A DNA stretch of 64,000 bases from Ruminococcus sp. (GCA_013911065.1 JACERV010000001.1:62001-126000); one strand, 5' to 3'; shown: positions 43,025 through 52,396, counted from the first letter of the stretch. Program-made: numbers and translations. Notes: generated by a model from the sequence alone, not told the origin.

Positions 43025-43534
43025 ATGCCAAAAGTAGGAATAGTAATGGGAAGCGACTCTGACTTAAAGGTTATGAGTAAAGCAGCAAGTATGCTGGAAA
43101 AGCTGGGAGTCAATTATGAGATGACAATTATCTCCGCACACCGTGAGCCAGATGTGTTTTTTGAGTGGGCAAAGGCAGCCGAGGGTAAGGGAATCAAAGT
43201 AATCATTGCAGGGGCAGGTATGGCTGCACATCTACCGGGAATGTGCGCGGCACTGTTTCCCATGCCTGTTGTAGGAGTTCCAATGTCAGGGAAGAATCTG
43301 GCTGGAGAAGATGCATTGTTTTCTGTTGTACAGATGCCTCCGGGAATTCCGGTAGCTACGGTTGCAATTGACGGCGGAATGAATGCAGCGATTCTGGCAG
43401 CCAAGATTCTGGCTGTGTCAGATGCAGAACTTTTAGACAAGCTGAAGGCATATTCTGTGGAAATGAAGGAGACAGTTCAGGGAAAAGCTGCAAAACTGGA
43501 AGAAATAGGATACGAAGCCTATCTGAATATGTAG
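43025..43534 (+). CDS. purE: N5-carboxyaminoimidazole ribonucleotide mutase
   Basis: A 169-residue class I PurE acting in purine synthesis. It has MGSDSDLKVM, SAHREPD with the catalytic His, and AGAGMAAHLPGM. Such enzymes normally need PurK, which is not in the window. The start follows TTGGAAGGAGACAGGAT. First gene of purE-M-N-D. Confidence 0.94.
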   Translation: MPKVGIVMGSDSDLKVMSKAASMLEKLGVNYEMTIISAHREPDVFFEWAKAAEGKGIKVIIAGAGMAAHLPGMCAALFPMPVVGVPMSGKNLAGEDALFSVVQMPPGIPVATVAIDGGMNAAILAAKILAVSDAELLDKLKAYSVEMKETVQGKAAKLEEIGYEAYLNM

Positions 43535-43604
43535 AAAATTTGTAACTGTTCAGTAAAGGACTGTGCATTTACTGCACAGATACGAAAATTTTCTATCACA
43601 TAGA
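43533..43604 (+). promoter_or_regulatory. Nested hairpin between purE and purM
   Basis: TAGAAAATTTGTA (43532-43544) pairs with TACGAAAATTTTCTA (43580-43595) with small bulges, and inside lies a perfect CTGTGCA-TTTAC-TGCACAG stem (43561-43579). There is no T-run after it. It could stabilise or process the mRNA between the two cistrons, or be a dispersed repeat. Confidence 0.4.
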
Positions 43605-43617
43605 ATGGAGAAATCAT

Positions 43618-44643
43618 ATGGATTATAAAAACGCAGGTGTTGATATCGAAGCAGGCTACAAATCAGTAGAGTTGATGAAAAAGCATGTGCAGGAGACAAT
43701 GAGACCAGAAGTTCTGACAAATCTGGGCGGATTTTCAGGTGCATTTTCTATGGAGAAGTTCAAAGATATGGAAAAGCCCACGCTGGTATCTGGTACGGAT
43801 GGTGTAGGCACCAAATTAAAGCTGGCATTTCTCTTGGACAAGCATGATACAATTGGGATTGATTGTGTTGCAATGTGTGTGAATGATATTGCATGTGCAG
43901 GCGGAGAACCGTTATTTTTCCTGGATTACATTGCATGCGGCAGGAATGAGCCTGAAAAGATTGCTGCAATTGTCAGTGGTGTGGCAGAAGGATGTAAACA
44001 GGCCGGTGCCGCATTGATAGGCGGAGAAACAGCGGAGATGCCTGGATTTTATCCTATAGAGGAGTATGACCTTGCCGGGTTTGCAGTAGGAGTTGTAGAC
44101 GAAAAGGACTTGATTACAGGAAAAGACTTGAAACCAGGAGATGTGCTCATTGGTATGGCATCATCGGGTGTGCACAGCAACGGTTTCTCTTTGGTGAGAA
44201 ATGTGTTCAGCATGAAAAGGGAGGCATTGGATACATATTACGACAGCCTTCAGGCTACGCTGGGAGAGACACTTTTGGCACCTACAAAGATTTATGTAAA
44301 GGCTCTGCGCGGTGTAAAGGAAGCGGGTGTTGTAATAAAGGCGTGCAGCCATATTACAGGCGGCGGATTTTATGAGAATATCCCCCGTATGTTAAAAGAG
44401 GGTACTCATGCGGTCATCCGCAAGGACAGTTATCCCATACCTCCGGTTTTCAACATGCTGTCTGTGGACGGTGATATTGAGGAAAAGGTAATGTATAATA
44501 CCTTTAATATGGGCCTGGGGATGATTCTCGCAGTAGATGAGGCCGATGTGGACAGGACAATAGAAGCAGTGAACGCTGCCGGTGAGGCAGCGTATGTGGT
44601 AGGACAGATAAAAGCAGGAGAAAAAGGAGTTACCTTATGCTAA
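43618..44643 (+). CDS. purM: Phosphoribosylformylglycinamidine cyclo-ligase
   Basis: A 341-residue AIR synthetase. Features include the N-terminal [39 protein letters not shown] and [14 protein letters not shown]. Length equals the family norm. The start is preceded by ATGGAGAAATCAT. Its last 7 bp overlap purN. Confidence 0.95.
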   Translation: MDYKNAGVDIEAGYKSVELMKKHVQETMRPEVLTNLGGFSGAFSMEKFKDMEKPTLVSGTDGVGTKLKLAFLLDKHDTIGIDCVAMCVNDIACAGGEPLFFLDYIACGRNEPEKIAAIVSGVAEGCKQAGAALIGGETAEMPGFYPIEEYDLAGFAVGVVDEKDLITGKDLKPGDVLIGMASSGVHSNGFSLVRNVFSMKREALDTYYDSLQATLGETLLAPTKIYVKALRGVKEAGVVIKACSHITGGGFYENIPRMLKEGTHAVIRKDSYPIPPVFNMLSVDGDIEEKVMYNTFNMGLGMILAVDEADVDRTIEAVNAAGEAAYVVGQIKAGEKGVTLC

Positions 44644-45263
44644 GGATCGTTGTTCTGGTTTCTGGAGGTGGGACCAACCTGCAGGCTATCATTGACGGCA
44701 TAAAGGATGGTACAATCTCAAATACGGAAATTACAGGTGTTATCAGCAACAACAAAAATGTACGTGCACTGGAACGTGCCGGGGAAAACGGGATTGCGAA
44801 TTTCTGCATTTCTCCAAAAGACTATGCATCCAGAGAGATGTTTAACCGGAAGCTTTTAGAGGCAGTGGATGCCTGCAGGCCGGATTTGATTGTACTGGCT
44901 GGATTTTTGGTTGTAATTCCAGCTATCATGATAGAAAAGTACAGAGACCGCATCATAAATATACACCCGTCATTAATTCCGGCATTCTGCGGGAAGGGAT
45001 ATTATGGGCTGGGTGTCCATGAAGCAGCCCTGGAACGGGGAGTAAAAGTGACCGGTGCAACGGTTCACTTTGTGGATGAAGGAACGGATACAGGTCCCAT
45101 CCTCTTACAGAAGGCGGTAGAGGTTAAGCAGGGGGATACCCCTGAAGTTCTGCAGCAAAGGGTGATGAAGCAGGCAGAATGGGAAATACTTCCCGCAGCC
45201 ATCGATTTGATTGCGCGGGGTAAGGTTACAGTGACAGATGGAAGAACAGTTATCTTGGGATAA
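44637..45263 (+). CDS. purN: Phosphoribosylglycinamide formyltransferase
   Basis: A 208-residue enzyme that transfers a formyl group from 10-formyl-tetrahydrofolate to GAR. It shows [11 protein letters not shown], the signature [17 protein letters not shown] with the catalytic Asn-His, and [12 protein letters not shown] with the Asp. It starts within the purM end after AAAAGGAG. Confidence 0.94.
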   Translation: MLRIVVLVSGGGTNLQAIIDGIKDGTISNTEITGVISNNKNVRALERAGENGIANFCISPKDYASREMFNRKLLEAVDACRPDLIVLAGFLVVIPAIMIEKYRDRIINIHPSLIPAFCGKGYYGLGVHEAALERGVKVTGATVHFVDEGTDTGPILLQKAVEVKQGDTPEVLQQRVMKQAEWEILPAAIDLIARGKVTVTDGRTVILG

Positions 45264-45305
45264 GGCGGAGGACTAACCGCACCCATTAAAAATGAGGTGG
45301 GAGTT

Positions 45306-46586
45306 ATGAAGGTATTGATTGTAGGCAGCGGCGGCAGAGAACATGCAATTGCGGAAAGCGCGGCAAAGAGCAGCAAGGTAGAGAAGATATATTGTGCACC
45401 GGGAAATGCAGGGATTTCAGAATATGCCCAGTGTGTAGATATTGGTGCTATGGAATTTGATAAACTGGTTGCTTTTGCCAGAGAGACATTGATAGATCTT
45501 GTAATCGTAGGCATGGATGATCCCCTGGTAGGCGGTCTTGTAGACGAGATGGAAGGAGCGGGAATCCGCACATTTGGTCCTCGCAAAAACGCAGCAATCC
45601 TGGAAGGTTCCAAGGCATTTTCCAAGAACTTGATGAAGAAATACAAGATACCTACAGCAGGTTATGAAAATTTTACGGATGCATATAAAGCCCTGGATTA
45701 TCTGGAAACTGCAAAATTCCCTCTTGTTTTAAAGGCTGACGGACTGGCACTTGGAAAAGGAGTGTTGATTTGCAGTACACTGGAGGAAGCGAAAGAAGGC
45801 GTAAAGGATATTATGCTGGATAAGAAGTTCGGTTCCGCAGGGAATGAGATGGTGGTTGAAGAATTTATGACAGGAAGGGAAGTGTCCGTACTTTCCTTTG
45901 TGGATGGCAAGACAATCAAGACCATGACCTCTGCCCAGGACCACAAACGCGCGGGAGATGGGGATACTGGTTTGAATACAGGCGGTATGGGAACATTTTC
46001 CCCAAGTCCTTTTTACACGAAAGAGGTAGAAGAATTCTGTAATCAGTATATTTATCAGGCCACAGTGGATGCAATGGCTGCCGAGGGAAGAGAGTTCAAG
46101 GGTGTTATTTTCTTTGGGCTGATGCTTACAGAGGAAGGCCCCAAGGTTCTGGAATATAATGCACGCTTTGGCGACCCAGAGGCACAGGTTGTACTGCCCC
46201 GTATGAAAAATGATTTGATTGAGGTAGTTGAGGCTTGTATAGATGGGACTTTGGACCAGGTTGATCTGCAGTTTGAAGACAATGCGGCAGTCTGCGTGGT
46301 ACTTGCTTCCGAAGGGTACCCGGTGAAATATGAGAAAGGATTTGAAATTACCGGGTTAGACGAGTTTCAGAAACATGAAGGATATTATTGTTTCCATGCA
46401 GGGACCAAATTCGACGGAGACAGAATTGTAACAAACGGAGGCCGCGTGCTGGGTATTACAGCCAAGGGCAAGGATTTGAAAGAAGCCAGAGCGAATGCTT
46501 ATGCTGCGGCAGAGTGGGTGCAGTTTGAAAATAAATATATGCGCCGGGACATTGGCAAAGCCATTGATGAGGCAGATACTTATTGA
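45306..46586 (+). CDS. purD: Phosphoribosylamine-glycine ligase
   Basis: A 426-residue ATP-grasp enzyme that makes GAR. It has VGSGGREHAIAES at the N-terminus, the ATP-grasp core KADGLALGKGV, HKRAGDGDTGLNTGGMGTF and NARFGDPEAQ. The start at 45306 follows GAGGTGGGAG. The order D-after-N with no purH in the operon means the remaining purine genes lie elsewhere. Confidence 0.95.
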   Translation: MKVLIVGSGGREHAIAESAAKSSKVEKIYCAPGNAGISEYAQCVDIGAMEFDKLVAFARETLIDLVIVGMDDPLVGGLVDEMEGAGIRTFGPRKNAAILEGSKAFSKNLMKKYKIPTAGYENFTDAYKALDYLETAKFPLVLKADGLALGKGVLICSTLEEAKEGVKDIMLDKKFGSAGNEMVVEEFMTGREVSVLSFVDGKTIKTMTSAQDHKRAGDGDTGLNTGGMGTFSPSPFYTKEVEEFCNQYIYQATVDAMAAEGREFKGVIFFGLMLTEEGPKVLEYNARFGDPEAQVVLPRMKNDLIEVVEACIDGTLDQVDLQFEDNAAVCVVLASEGYPVKYEKGFEITGLDEFQKHEGYYCFHAGTKFDGDRIVTNGGRVLGITAKGKDLKEARANAYAAAEWVQFENKYMRRDIGKAIDEADTY

Positions 46587-46604
46587 ATATTAGGGGTTTA
46601 ACAA

Positions 46605-46673
46605 GCATACCTTATTGAACGTTAGTCGTTCAAGAAGTATGCCATATTAAACATTATCAGTTTAATAAGTATG
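46605..46673. repeat. GAAC-N7-GTTC family repeat, tandem copies 3 and 4
   Basis: Copy 3 (46605-46642) is almost fully palindromic: GCATACCTTATTGAAC, then GTTAGTC, then GTTCAAGAAGTATGC. Copy 4 (46643-46673) follows at once, with arms AAAC/GTTT around ATTATCA and the same TAATAAGTATG flank. The pair sits in the 212-bp gap between purD and the penicillin-binding protein gene. Confidence 0.7.
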
Positions 46674-46798
46674 GGTTAAGAAGATTCGAAAAATATGAGT
46701 TTGCAGGAAAAAGCCGGTGATGTTGGAGACAATCATTATCGGCTTTTGCAAGTTCGGGTACGGCAACCATGTTTTATTTTAGAAAGGCGGGGATTGAT

Positions 46799-48889
46799 TT
46801 GGCGGCAAGAAAAGAATACAGGGAGAAGAGAAGAAATAAGGTACCTGGAAGAAGGAAAGGGCCTGTTATTGCTGCAGCAGCCGTAGTTATTTTACTGGCT
46901 GCAGCAGGTGGGATTCTGGCCTGGAAGATGCTTGGGATAAAATCTACGCCTCAGGAAACTGCGGAGAAGTATTTTGCATTCTTAAATAAAGGGAAATATG
47001 AAGAGATGTACGGGCTGCTGAGTAAAGAGACAAGAGAAAATGTGTCAAAGGAAGACTTTATCAGCAGGAATCAGAATATCTATGAAGGGATAGCTGCCCG
47101 GAATATCAAGATTGCCCTGAAAGGGGAGCCTGAGTATAAAGATGGTAAAAAACAAGCAGCGGTGTCTTATTCTACTGTAATGGACACTTCCGCAGATGAA
47201 GTGACATTTGATAATAAAATGCAGTTAATAAAAGAAGATAATTCTTATTTTATTGCCTGGGATTCCACTTTGATTTTCCCGTTCCTGAAGGACGATTATA
47301 AAGTTAAGATTAATACAAAAACTGCAAACCGGGGATCTATTATAGACAGAAACGGGCAAATGCTTGCAGGTCAAGGAACCGTCTCAGAGATAGGAATTGT
47401 ACCTGGGAAACTAGGGGATAATAGCGAGGAAGCTATCCGCAAAATTGGGGAAATACTGGATATGACAGAAGATGAAATTAACCAGAAATTGAGTGCCTCT
47501 TATGTACAGGAGGATTCCTTTGTTCCCCTGAAGGAAATTTCAAAAGCAGATACTGCATCGGAGACGGAGCTGCTGAAGGTTTCCGGCATTTTAATTCAGG
47601 ATAAAGAGGAGCGGGTATATCCTTTGGGTGCTGCAGCGGGCCAACTGACAGGGTATATACAAGCTGTAACGGCAGAAGAACTGGAGGAATTGAAAGACAA
47701 AGGATATCATGAAAACAGTGTGATAGGTAAATCGGGGCTGGAGAGGGCTTTTGAGGAGGAACTTAGAGCCAGTGACGGCAGCAGCATTGATGTTGTAGAT
47801 GCAGAAGGTGCAGTGATTGAGACTGTAGCTTTTAAACCGGCCCAGGACGGAAAGGATGTACAGGTGACCGTGGATGCAGAAATGCAGAAGAAGGCCTATG
47901 AGCAATTTGCTTCAGACCCGGGCACTGCGGCCGCCATGAATCCAAAGACTGGAGAAGTTCTGGCATTAGTGAGTACTCCGTCTTATGATCCCAATGAATT
48001 TATTATGGGAATGTCCAACAGACGTTGGAATGAGCTAAATGAGGATGAAAATAAGCCGTTGATGAACCGTTTTAATACCTCCTGGGTTCCAGGTTCCACA
48101 TTTAAAGCAATTACTGCTGCAATTGGCGTGGACACAGGAAGGATTCAGCTAGACTCAAACATGGGATATGTTGGGCTGAAATGGCAGAAGGATGGAAGCT
48201 GGGGGGATTATTACGTAACTACATTGACAGATTACGGCGCAGAAGTAAATCTGGAAAATGCACTTGTTTATTCAGATAATATTTATTTTGCAAGGGCAGC
48301 CCTGGATATTGGCGCCGATACCATGATTGAGAACTTCAAGGGACTGGGGTTTGATGAGGAAATACCTTTTGAGCTTAGCCTTTCAAACTCCACATATGAT
48401 GATGACGGCAAAATTGATTCCGACATACAGCTGGCTGATACCGGATATGGGCAGGGGCAGCTTCTTGTGAACCCTCTGCACATGATATCCATGTACACAA
48501 TGTTTGTAAACGAAGGGAATATGATTCAGCCCACAATCCTCTACCAGGAAAATGCGGAAGGAAAGGTCTGGAAGCAGCAGGTTATTTCTCCGGAGGCAGC
48601 AGAGCTGGTTAAAAATGATTTAATACAGGTTATCGAAAACCCATCGGGGACCGGAGCCAAGGCAAAAATTGACGGTGTTCTTATGCTGGGCAAAACGGGG
48701 ACAGCGGAAATTAAAGAGACTCAGGACGATGCAGATGGCGTAGAGCGGGGCTGGTTTGTCTGCGAAACTACAGAAGATATTGCAAAACCTATTGTCATAA
48801 CAGGAATGGTAGAAGATGTGAAGGGGAAGGGCGGAAGCACCTATGTAACAGAAAAAGTGCGTGAAATTGTGGCGGCTTACGAGCAGTAG
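46799..48889 (+). CDS. Class B penicillin-binding protein with MecA-type N-domain
   Basis: A 696-residue D,D-transpeptidase of cell-wall synthesis. After a basic start it has one membrane anchor (about residues 22-45), an NTF2-like MecA_N domain (about 50-160), a PBP dimerisation domain (about 170-390) and the transpeptidase domain with STFK (433-436, active Ser433), SDN (492-494) and KTGT (632-635). The architecture resembles Enterococcus PBP5 and Staphylococcus PBP2a, which have low beta-lactam affinity, but affinity cannot be read here. I choose TTG at 46799, 8 nt after AAAGGCGG; an ATG at 46769 lacks a ribosome site. Confidence 0.9.
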   Translation: MAARKEYREKRRNKVPGRRKGPVIAAAAVVILLAAAGGILAWKMLGIKSTPQETAEKYFAFLNKGKYEEMYGLLSKETRENVSKEDFISRNQNIYEGIAARNIKIALKGEPEYKDGKKQAAVSYSTVMDTSADEVTFDNKMQLIKEDNSYFIAWDSTLIFPFLKDDYKVKINTKTANRGSIIDRNGQMLAGQGTVSEIGIVPGKLGDNSEEAIRKIGEILDMTEDEINQKLSASYVQEDSFVPLKEISKADTASETELLKVSGILIQDKEERVYPLGAAAGQLTGYIQAVTAEELEELKDKGYHENSVIGKSGLERAFEEELRASDGSSIDVVDAEGAVIETVAFKPAQDGKDVQVTVDAEMQKKAYEQFASDPGTAAAMNPKTGEVLALVSTPSYDPNEFIMGMSNRRWNELNEDENKPLMNRFNTSWVPGSTFKAITAAIGVDTGRIQLDSNMGYVGLKWQKDGSWGDYYVTTLTDYGAEVNLENALVYSDNIYFARAALDIGADTMIENFKGLGFDEEIPFELSLSNSTYDDDGKIDSDIQLADTGYGQGQLLVNPLHMISMYTMFVNEGNMIQPTILYQENAEGKVWKQQVISPEAAELVKNDLIQVIENPSGTGAKAKIDGVLMLGKTGTAEIKETQDDADGVERGWFVCETTEDIAKPIVITGMVEDVKGKGGSTYVTEKVREIVAAYEQ

Positions 48890-48901
48890 ATAGATTGTAA
48901 A

Positions 48902-48947
48902 GTTACAGTTCAGACATAAGCCCGATTTTGTCCTGCTGAACTGTAAC
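48902..48947. repeat. Hairpin GTTACAGTTCAG...CTGAACTGTAAC
   Basis: Perfect 12-bp arms (48902-48913, 48936-48947) with a 22-nt loop follow the penicillin-binding protein gene. No T-tract follows on the plus strand. Its opening GTTACAGTTCA is shared with the hairpin at 11071-11098, which suggests a repeat family doubling as an mRNA end. Confidence 0.5.
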
Positions 48948-48969
48948 ATGAGAAATATAGGCATATGGA

Positions 48970-48998
48970 TTGAGAAGTCAGGGAAATTATGTTAAAAT
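48970..48998 (+). promoter_or_regulatory. Promoter of the Crp/Fnr-family gene
   Basis: TTGAGA (48970-48975) and TAAAAT (48993-48998) are 17 bp apart, about 70 nt before the start codon at 49076. Confidence 0.6.
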
Positions 48999-49075
48999 CT
49001 TATTAGGACAATTGTAAACATCGCGGTGCCCCGGAAAGGTTCTGAAATTAAGAAAATGTAGGTGGATGATTATTC

Positions 49076-49732
49076 ATGAAAGAATTGTTAAAACAGACGC
49101 TTCCTTTTTGGGAGGATTTGACGGGAAATGAACAGAATACCCTTGCACAGGGAGTGGTAAAAAGTTCATATGAAAAGGGAAATGTACTTCATTATGGAGG
49201 CAGGGAGTGTGCTGGTGTGCAGATTATTAAGTCCGGGCAGGCAAGAGTATTCGTGACATCCCCCGGAGGCGGAGAAATAACTCTGTTCAGGCTGCTGGAG
49301 GGAGATGTAAGTATTTTGAGCGCCGCCTGTATGATGAAAGGACTGGATATTGAGCTGGATATGGAGATAGAAGAGGATTCAATCATCTATACCATACCCA
49401 AAGTGCTATATAAGGACATTAGTGACCAAAATACAACAGTAAAGGATTATACTTTGGAAATGATATCTGAAAAATTCTCAGACATCATGTGGCTGTTTAA
49501 CCAATATGTATTTTCCAACGTGGCATCCAGGCTGGCAGATACGATTTTAGAACATAGAGCACTGGCTGGCTCAGATACTCTGGCGATTACCCATGATGTC
49601 CTGGCGAGAGATATAGGAACCGCAAGGGAAGTTGTAACCAGACTTTTAAAACAATTTCAGATAGATGGGCTTGTGAAACTTACCCGGGGACGTATTGAAG
49701 TATTAGATGGCGCAAATCTGGGCAAAGTATAG
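49076..49732 (+). CDS. Crp/Fnr-family transcriptional regulator
   Basis: A 218-residue regulator. The N-terminal cyclic-nucleotide-binding-like beta roll (about 20-115) contains GVQIIKSGQARVFVTSPGGGEITLFRLLEGDV. The C-terminal winged helix has TLAITHDVLARDIGTAREVVTRLLKQF, the classical Crp recognition helix region. There is no N-terminal Cys cluster, so it is not an Fe-S Fnr. The Arg/Ser cAMP-binding pattern is absent, so the ligand is unknown. The thioredoxin gene follows by 108 bp with a Crp-like site in front of it. Confidence 0.87.
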   Translation: MKELLKQTLPFWEDLTGNEQNTLAQGVVKSSYEKGNVLHYGGRECAGVQIIKSGQARVFVTSPGGGEITLFRLLEGDVSILSAACMMKGLDIELDMEIEEDSIIYTIPKVLYKDISDQNTTVKDYTLEMISEKFSDIMWLFNQYVFSNVASRLADTILEHRALAGSDTLAITHDVLARDIGTAREVVTRLLKQFQIDGLVKLTRGRIEVLDGANLGKV

Positions 49733-49744
49733 TAAAGCTTGTTT

Positions 49745-49785
49745 TGTGATTTTGTCACAGAAGAATCTGGAAATTGTGTTATACT
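49745..49785 (+). promoter_or_regulatory. Crp/Fnr-type site and -10 box before the thioredoxin gene
   Basis: TGTGA-TTTTG-TCACA (49745-49759) is a perfect palindrome, 5-nt spaced where E. coli CRP has 6. A -10 box TATACT (49780-49785) follows, with no good -35. The site centre falls near -40 from the expected start, the position used by class II Crp/Fnr activators, so the adjacent regulator may activate this gene. Confidence 0.55.
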
Positions 49786-49840
49786 TAATCATAATTGAAA
49801 AAAGATAATTTGTAAATATAAATAAAAGGAGGAAACAAAA

Positions 49841-50149
49841 ATGTCAGTAATTAAACTTACAGCACAAAATTTTGAGCAGGAGGTTATGCAGTCAGATAAG
49901 CCGGTACTGGTTGACTTCTATGCGGATTGGTGTGGACCATGTAAAACCATGTCTCCAATCGTAGAAGAGATTTCAAAGGAAAAGACAGATGCCAAGGTAT
50001 GCAAGCTGAATATTGATGAAGAGATGGAAATTGCTCAGAAATACGGGGTTATGAGTATTCCTACATTTATCGTATTCAAAGACGGCCAGGTAAGCAAAAA
50101 AGATATGGGAGCAAAGCCTAAGAATGCTGTACTCTCCATGTTTGACTAG
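49841..50149 (+). CDS. trxA: Thioredoxin
   Basis: A 102-residue thioredoxin with the canonical redox motif WCGPC (C31, C34), DFYADW before it and the cis-proline segment in MSIPTFIVFK. It reduces protein disulphides in the cytoplasm. AGGAGG lies 11 nt before the ATG. No thioredoxin reductase is adjacent. An intrinsic terminator follows. Confidence 0.95.
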   Translation: MSVIKLTAQNFEQEVMQSDKPVLVDFYADWCGPCKTMSPIVEEISKEKTDAKVCKLNIDEEMEIAQKYGVMSIPTFIVFKDGQVSKKDMGAKPKNAVLSMFD

Positions 50150-50179
50150 AGACCAAATTAAATACATTATATGAAATTT

Positions 50180-50228
50180 AACCTTTGCCCTCGCCTTCAT
50201 AAGTTTTTGAAGGCGGCAAAGGTTTTTT
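50180..50228 (+). terminator. Intrinsic terminator after trxA
   Basis: AACCTTTGCC...CGCCTTC pairs with GAAGGCG-GCAAAGGTT, an almost continuous 16-bp stem, followed by TTTTTT. This is the clearest terminator in the window and also faces the minus-strand M23 gene. Confidence 0.85.
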
Positions 50229-50251
50229 CATTACTCTGCTTAACCAGATAT

Positions 50252-50953
50252 TCAGATGGGGCAGGAACCAAATCTTATTCTATCTTTATCTGTGGGAATT
50301 CCATTAACTACTTTCTGCCATTCACCGTCCTGGAATACTTCATATTGTTCAAAAGCACAAGGTAATCCGTTTGCAGTAGATATGTCACTGCTATCCATAA
50401 GCTGAAAATGCAGATGTGGACCAAAAGAATTGCCTGAATGGCCTACTCTGCCAATAATTTCACCTTTTTTTACACTCTGGCCAACTGATACCCGGACAGA
50501 CCCTGTCTGAAGATGGACCAGCGCCGCATATACATTGCCGCCGCATTCTATAATGATATAGTTTCCGGCGACTGATTGTACATCATCTTTACCCGGGTCA
50601 AAATAGTGAGCATTTTTATAAGCGTGAAACATATCTGAAAGCAAGTTGGTCCGCGTTGGTTCTTCATAACCATCTTGTGCTTGAATAACGGTCCCGCTGC
50701 AAGGTGCATATACCTTTTGGCCCCAGCAATAATATTCATTTAGGGGAACCCCCAAAAGAAGATATTGAGGCAAGCTAACGCGATAGGCAGGCCAGCCCTT
50801 TCTTTCCCAATCCACTTGTATAAAATCATAAGCATATCTTGTTCCGAACCGGTCTGTGCCATGGCTGGGAACTTTTGTTCCCGGAGTATTGGGAGAAAGC
50901 CATTCTCCCCTCAAAGGAAACTCCACAATTATTGGTTCATGCACTTTACTCAT
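50252..50953 (-). CDS. M23-family metallopeptidase (LytM-like), no export signal
   Basis: A 233-residue zinc peptidase-like protein. The M23 signature is present: SHGTDRFGTRYAYDF (HxxxD), HLQTGSVRVSVGQSVKKGEIIG and HSGNSFGPHLHFQ with the HxH zinc motif. Most members cut peptidoglycan cross-bridges outside the cell, but no signal peptide or anchor is visible here, so it may be intracellular or secreted in another way. The start at 50953 follows AGGGAGAATGAG. Longer in-frame starts run into upstream non-coding DNA. Confidence 0.8.
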   Translation of the reverse strand: MSKVHEPIIVEFPLRGEWLSPNTPGTKVPSHGTDRFGTRYAYDFIQVDWERKGWPAYRVSLPQYLLLGVPLNEYYCWGQKVYAPCSGTVIQAQDGYEEPTRTNLLSDMFHAYKNAHYFDPGKDDVQSVAGNYIIIECGGNVYAALVHLQTGSVRVSVGQSVKKGEIIGRVGHSGNSFGPHLHFQLMDSSDISTANGLPCAFEQYEVFQDGEWQKVVNGIPTDKDRIRFGSCPI

Positions 50954-51128
50954 CTCATTCTCCCTATTCATTACTTGATATATAGAAAATTTTCCTAAGT
51001 TTGTCAAAGTATTGGTCAAGTGCTGCAATGATATGTTTATCATCCAGGCTTGAGCTTTGTGAATTTCTAATATCATCCAGTATTACTACCTGGCTAAATC
51101 TTCATACCAACAACCTCGTCCATATATT

Positions 51129-52037
51129 TTATACATCTCCATTTAGGTATCTTTTAATATTATTTATTGTTTGCTCAGCAGCCCGTATATCTGTTTGCAT
51201 GGAATGGCCTGCATGTAAATTATTATGGATTACATTGTCATTGTTTATAATGTGTTTTGTTTTTTCGGTTGTACTTGAATTATCACAAATATAATAATTG
51301 CTTTTATCCTTTATCCACTCTTCTAAAGACTCAATATCGTAACAAGTACCAAGGGAAGTGTTAATTATGATTTTACCATTTCCAAACTCTTTAAAAGACT
51401 GTTTATCCATTACTAAAGAATCTCTATTTACACTAATTGCAATTGCATCTGACTTCCGTAATAATTCATTTAATGGAAGGTACTTTATATTTTCTTTTTC
51501 AATTTCAGGTTTTCTGGTTCTGCTATAATAATATATATCTGCACCAAAACATTTTAAAGCTCTGGCCGTCATTCTTCCTATTGTGCCAAGCCCAATGATT
51601 CCTACTTTTAAGCTGTTTAATTCATATACTTTTTCTTTCCATCTGCTGCCTTTTAATCCGTGTAATAAATTTAATAATTCAGCTACAACATATTCAATAG
51701 TGCCTTCATCTCCATAATCTTTTAATGGTAAAACTACTACATTATTGTCTCTGCAGGCCTGTAAATCAATATTTGAATACTTTTCATCATATAAAGAACA
51801 ACCCATGCCTATGTATTTTAAATTAGGGCTGCTTTCAATAATTTTTCTTGTGATTCTGGCAGGGTATGACACTAAAATGCAGTCGGCATCACCAATTCTT
51901 TTTATATATTCATTTTCATCAGCTGGAGTATTAGAATAAATTATAAGCTCATTACAATAATCTCTTAATTGCTCCATACCCTCTTTTGTTATTACAATTT
52001 GTTCCAAAACTACAATTTTATTAAACCTATTTTCCAT
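51129..52037 (-). CDS. D-2-hydroxyacid dehydrogenase-like protein with altered active site
   Basis: A 302-residue NAD-binding protein of the D-isomer-specific 2-hydroxyacid dehydrogenase fold, with the Rossmann motif VGIIGLGTIGRMTARAL. The usual catalytic Arg in NxxRGxxVD is replaced (INTSLGTCYD, Leu), and the usual Glu/Pro segment reads CDNSSTTEKT, so normal hydride transfer is doubtful. The gene is strikingly AT-rich compared with both neighbours, with many ATA, TTA and AAT codons, a sign of recent transfer. The start follows TAAGGAGAGGATTTTAT. It could be a divergent enzyme with another substrate. Confidence 0.75.
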   Translation of the reverse strand: MENRFNKIVVLEQIVITKEGMEQLRDYCNELIIYSNTPADENEYIKRIGDADCILVSYPARITRKIIESSPNLKYIGMGCSLYDEKYSNIDLQACRDNNVVVLPLKDYGDEGTIEYVVAELLNLLHGLKGSRWKEKVYELNSLKVGIIGLGTIGRMTARALKCFGADIYYYSRTRKPEIEKENIKYLPLNELLRKSDAIAISVNRDSLVMDKQSFKEFGNGKIIINTSLGTCYDIESLEEWIKDKSNYYICDNSSTTEKTKHIINNDNVIHNNLHAGHSMQTDIRAAEQTINNIKRYLNGDV

Positions 52038-52246
52038 ATAAAATCCTCTCCTTATCATCTTAAAAATATATAATTTACTAGGAAATTTTCTGATGTTCCC
52101 CGTTCTTTTATAAGTAGAATTATTTTTATTTTGAATCTATTATACTTATACCATAAGCTATAATCTTTTTCCATAAAAATACAACATATTAATTTGTCTT
52201 GACAACTAAATAACTATAGTCAGAGGGCTAAAGAGGAGATGACCTG

Positions 52247-52313
52247 AATTTGATTATAAAAATTTTATCCCCCTCTACAGAGAAAAGATGCTTTTCTGAA
52301 GAAGGCAAGTCGT
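52247..52313 (+). pseudogene. Remnant of a Uma2-family gene
   Basis: About 65 bp closely match the intact Uma2 gene at 54767-54835: both contain AAATTTTATCCCC, then a CTACAG/CCACAG word and GATGCTTTTCT. The coding frame shifts inside the match and no surrounding reading frame survives. It is a decayed paralogue piece 2 kb upstream of the intact gene. Confidence 0.6.
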
Positions 52314-52396
52314 CTTGGCTTGTAATGAGGGCACAAATGGAATAAAATCGTTCTTAGTATTCCTGTAAGCTATAGGAAAGTATTCTTTAGAAGTAT

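Noticed and set aside
46695-46886. Plus-strand frame of 63 codons before the penicillin-binding protein gene
   Set aside because: It overlaps the start of the real gene in another frame, lacks a ribosome site and shows no coding character.
51001-51294. Plus-strand frame of 97 codons over the 3' end of the dehydrogenase gene
   Set aside because: It is antisense to the dehydrogenase and M23 upstream regions; its hydrophobic look comes from AT-rich antisense sequence.
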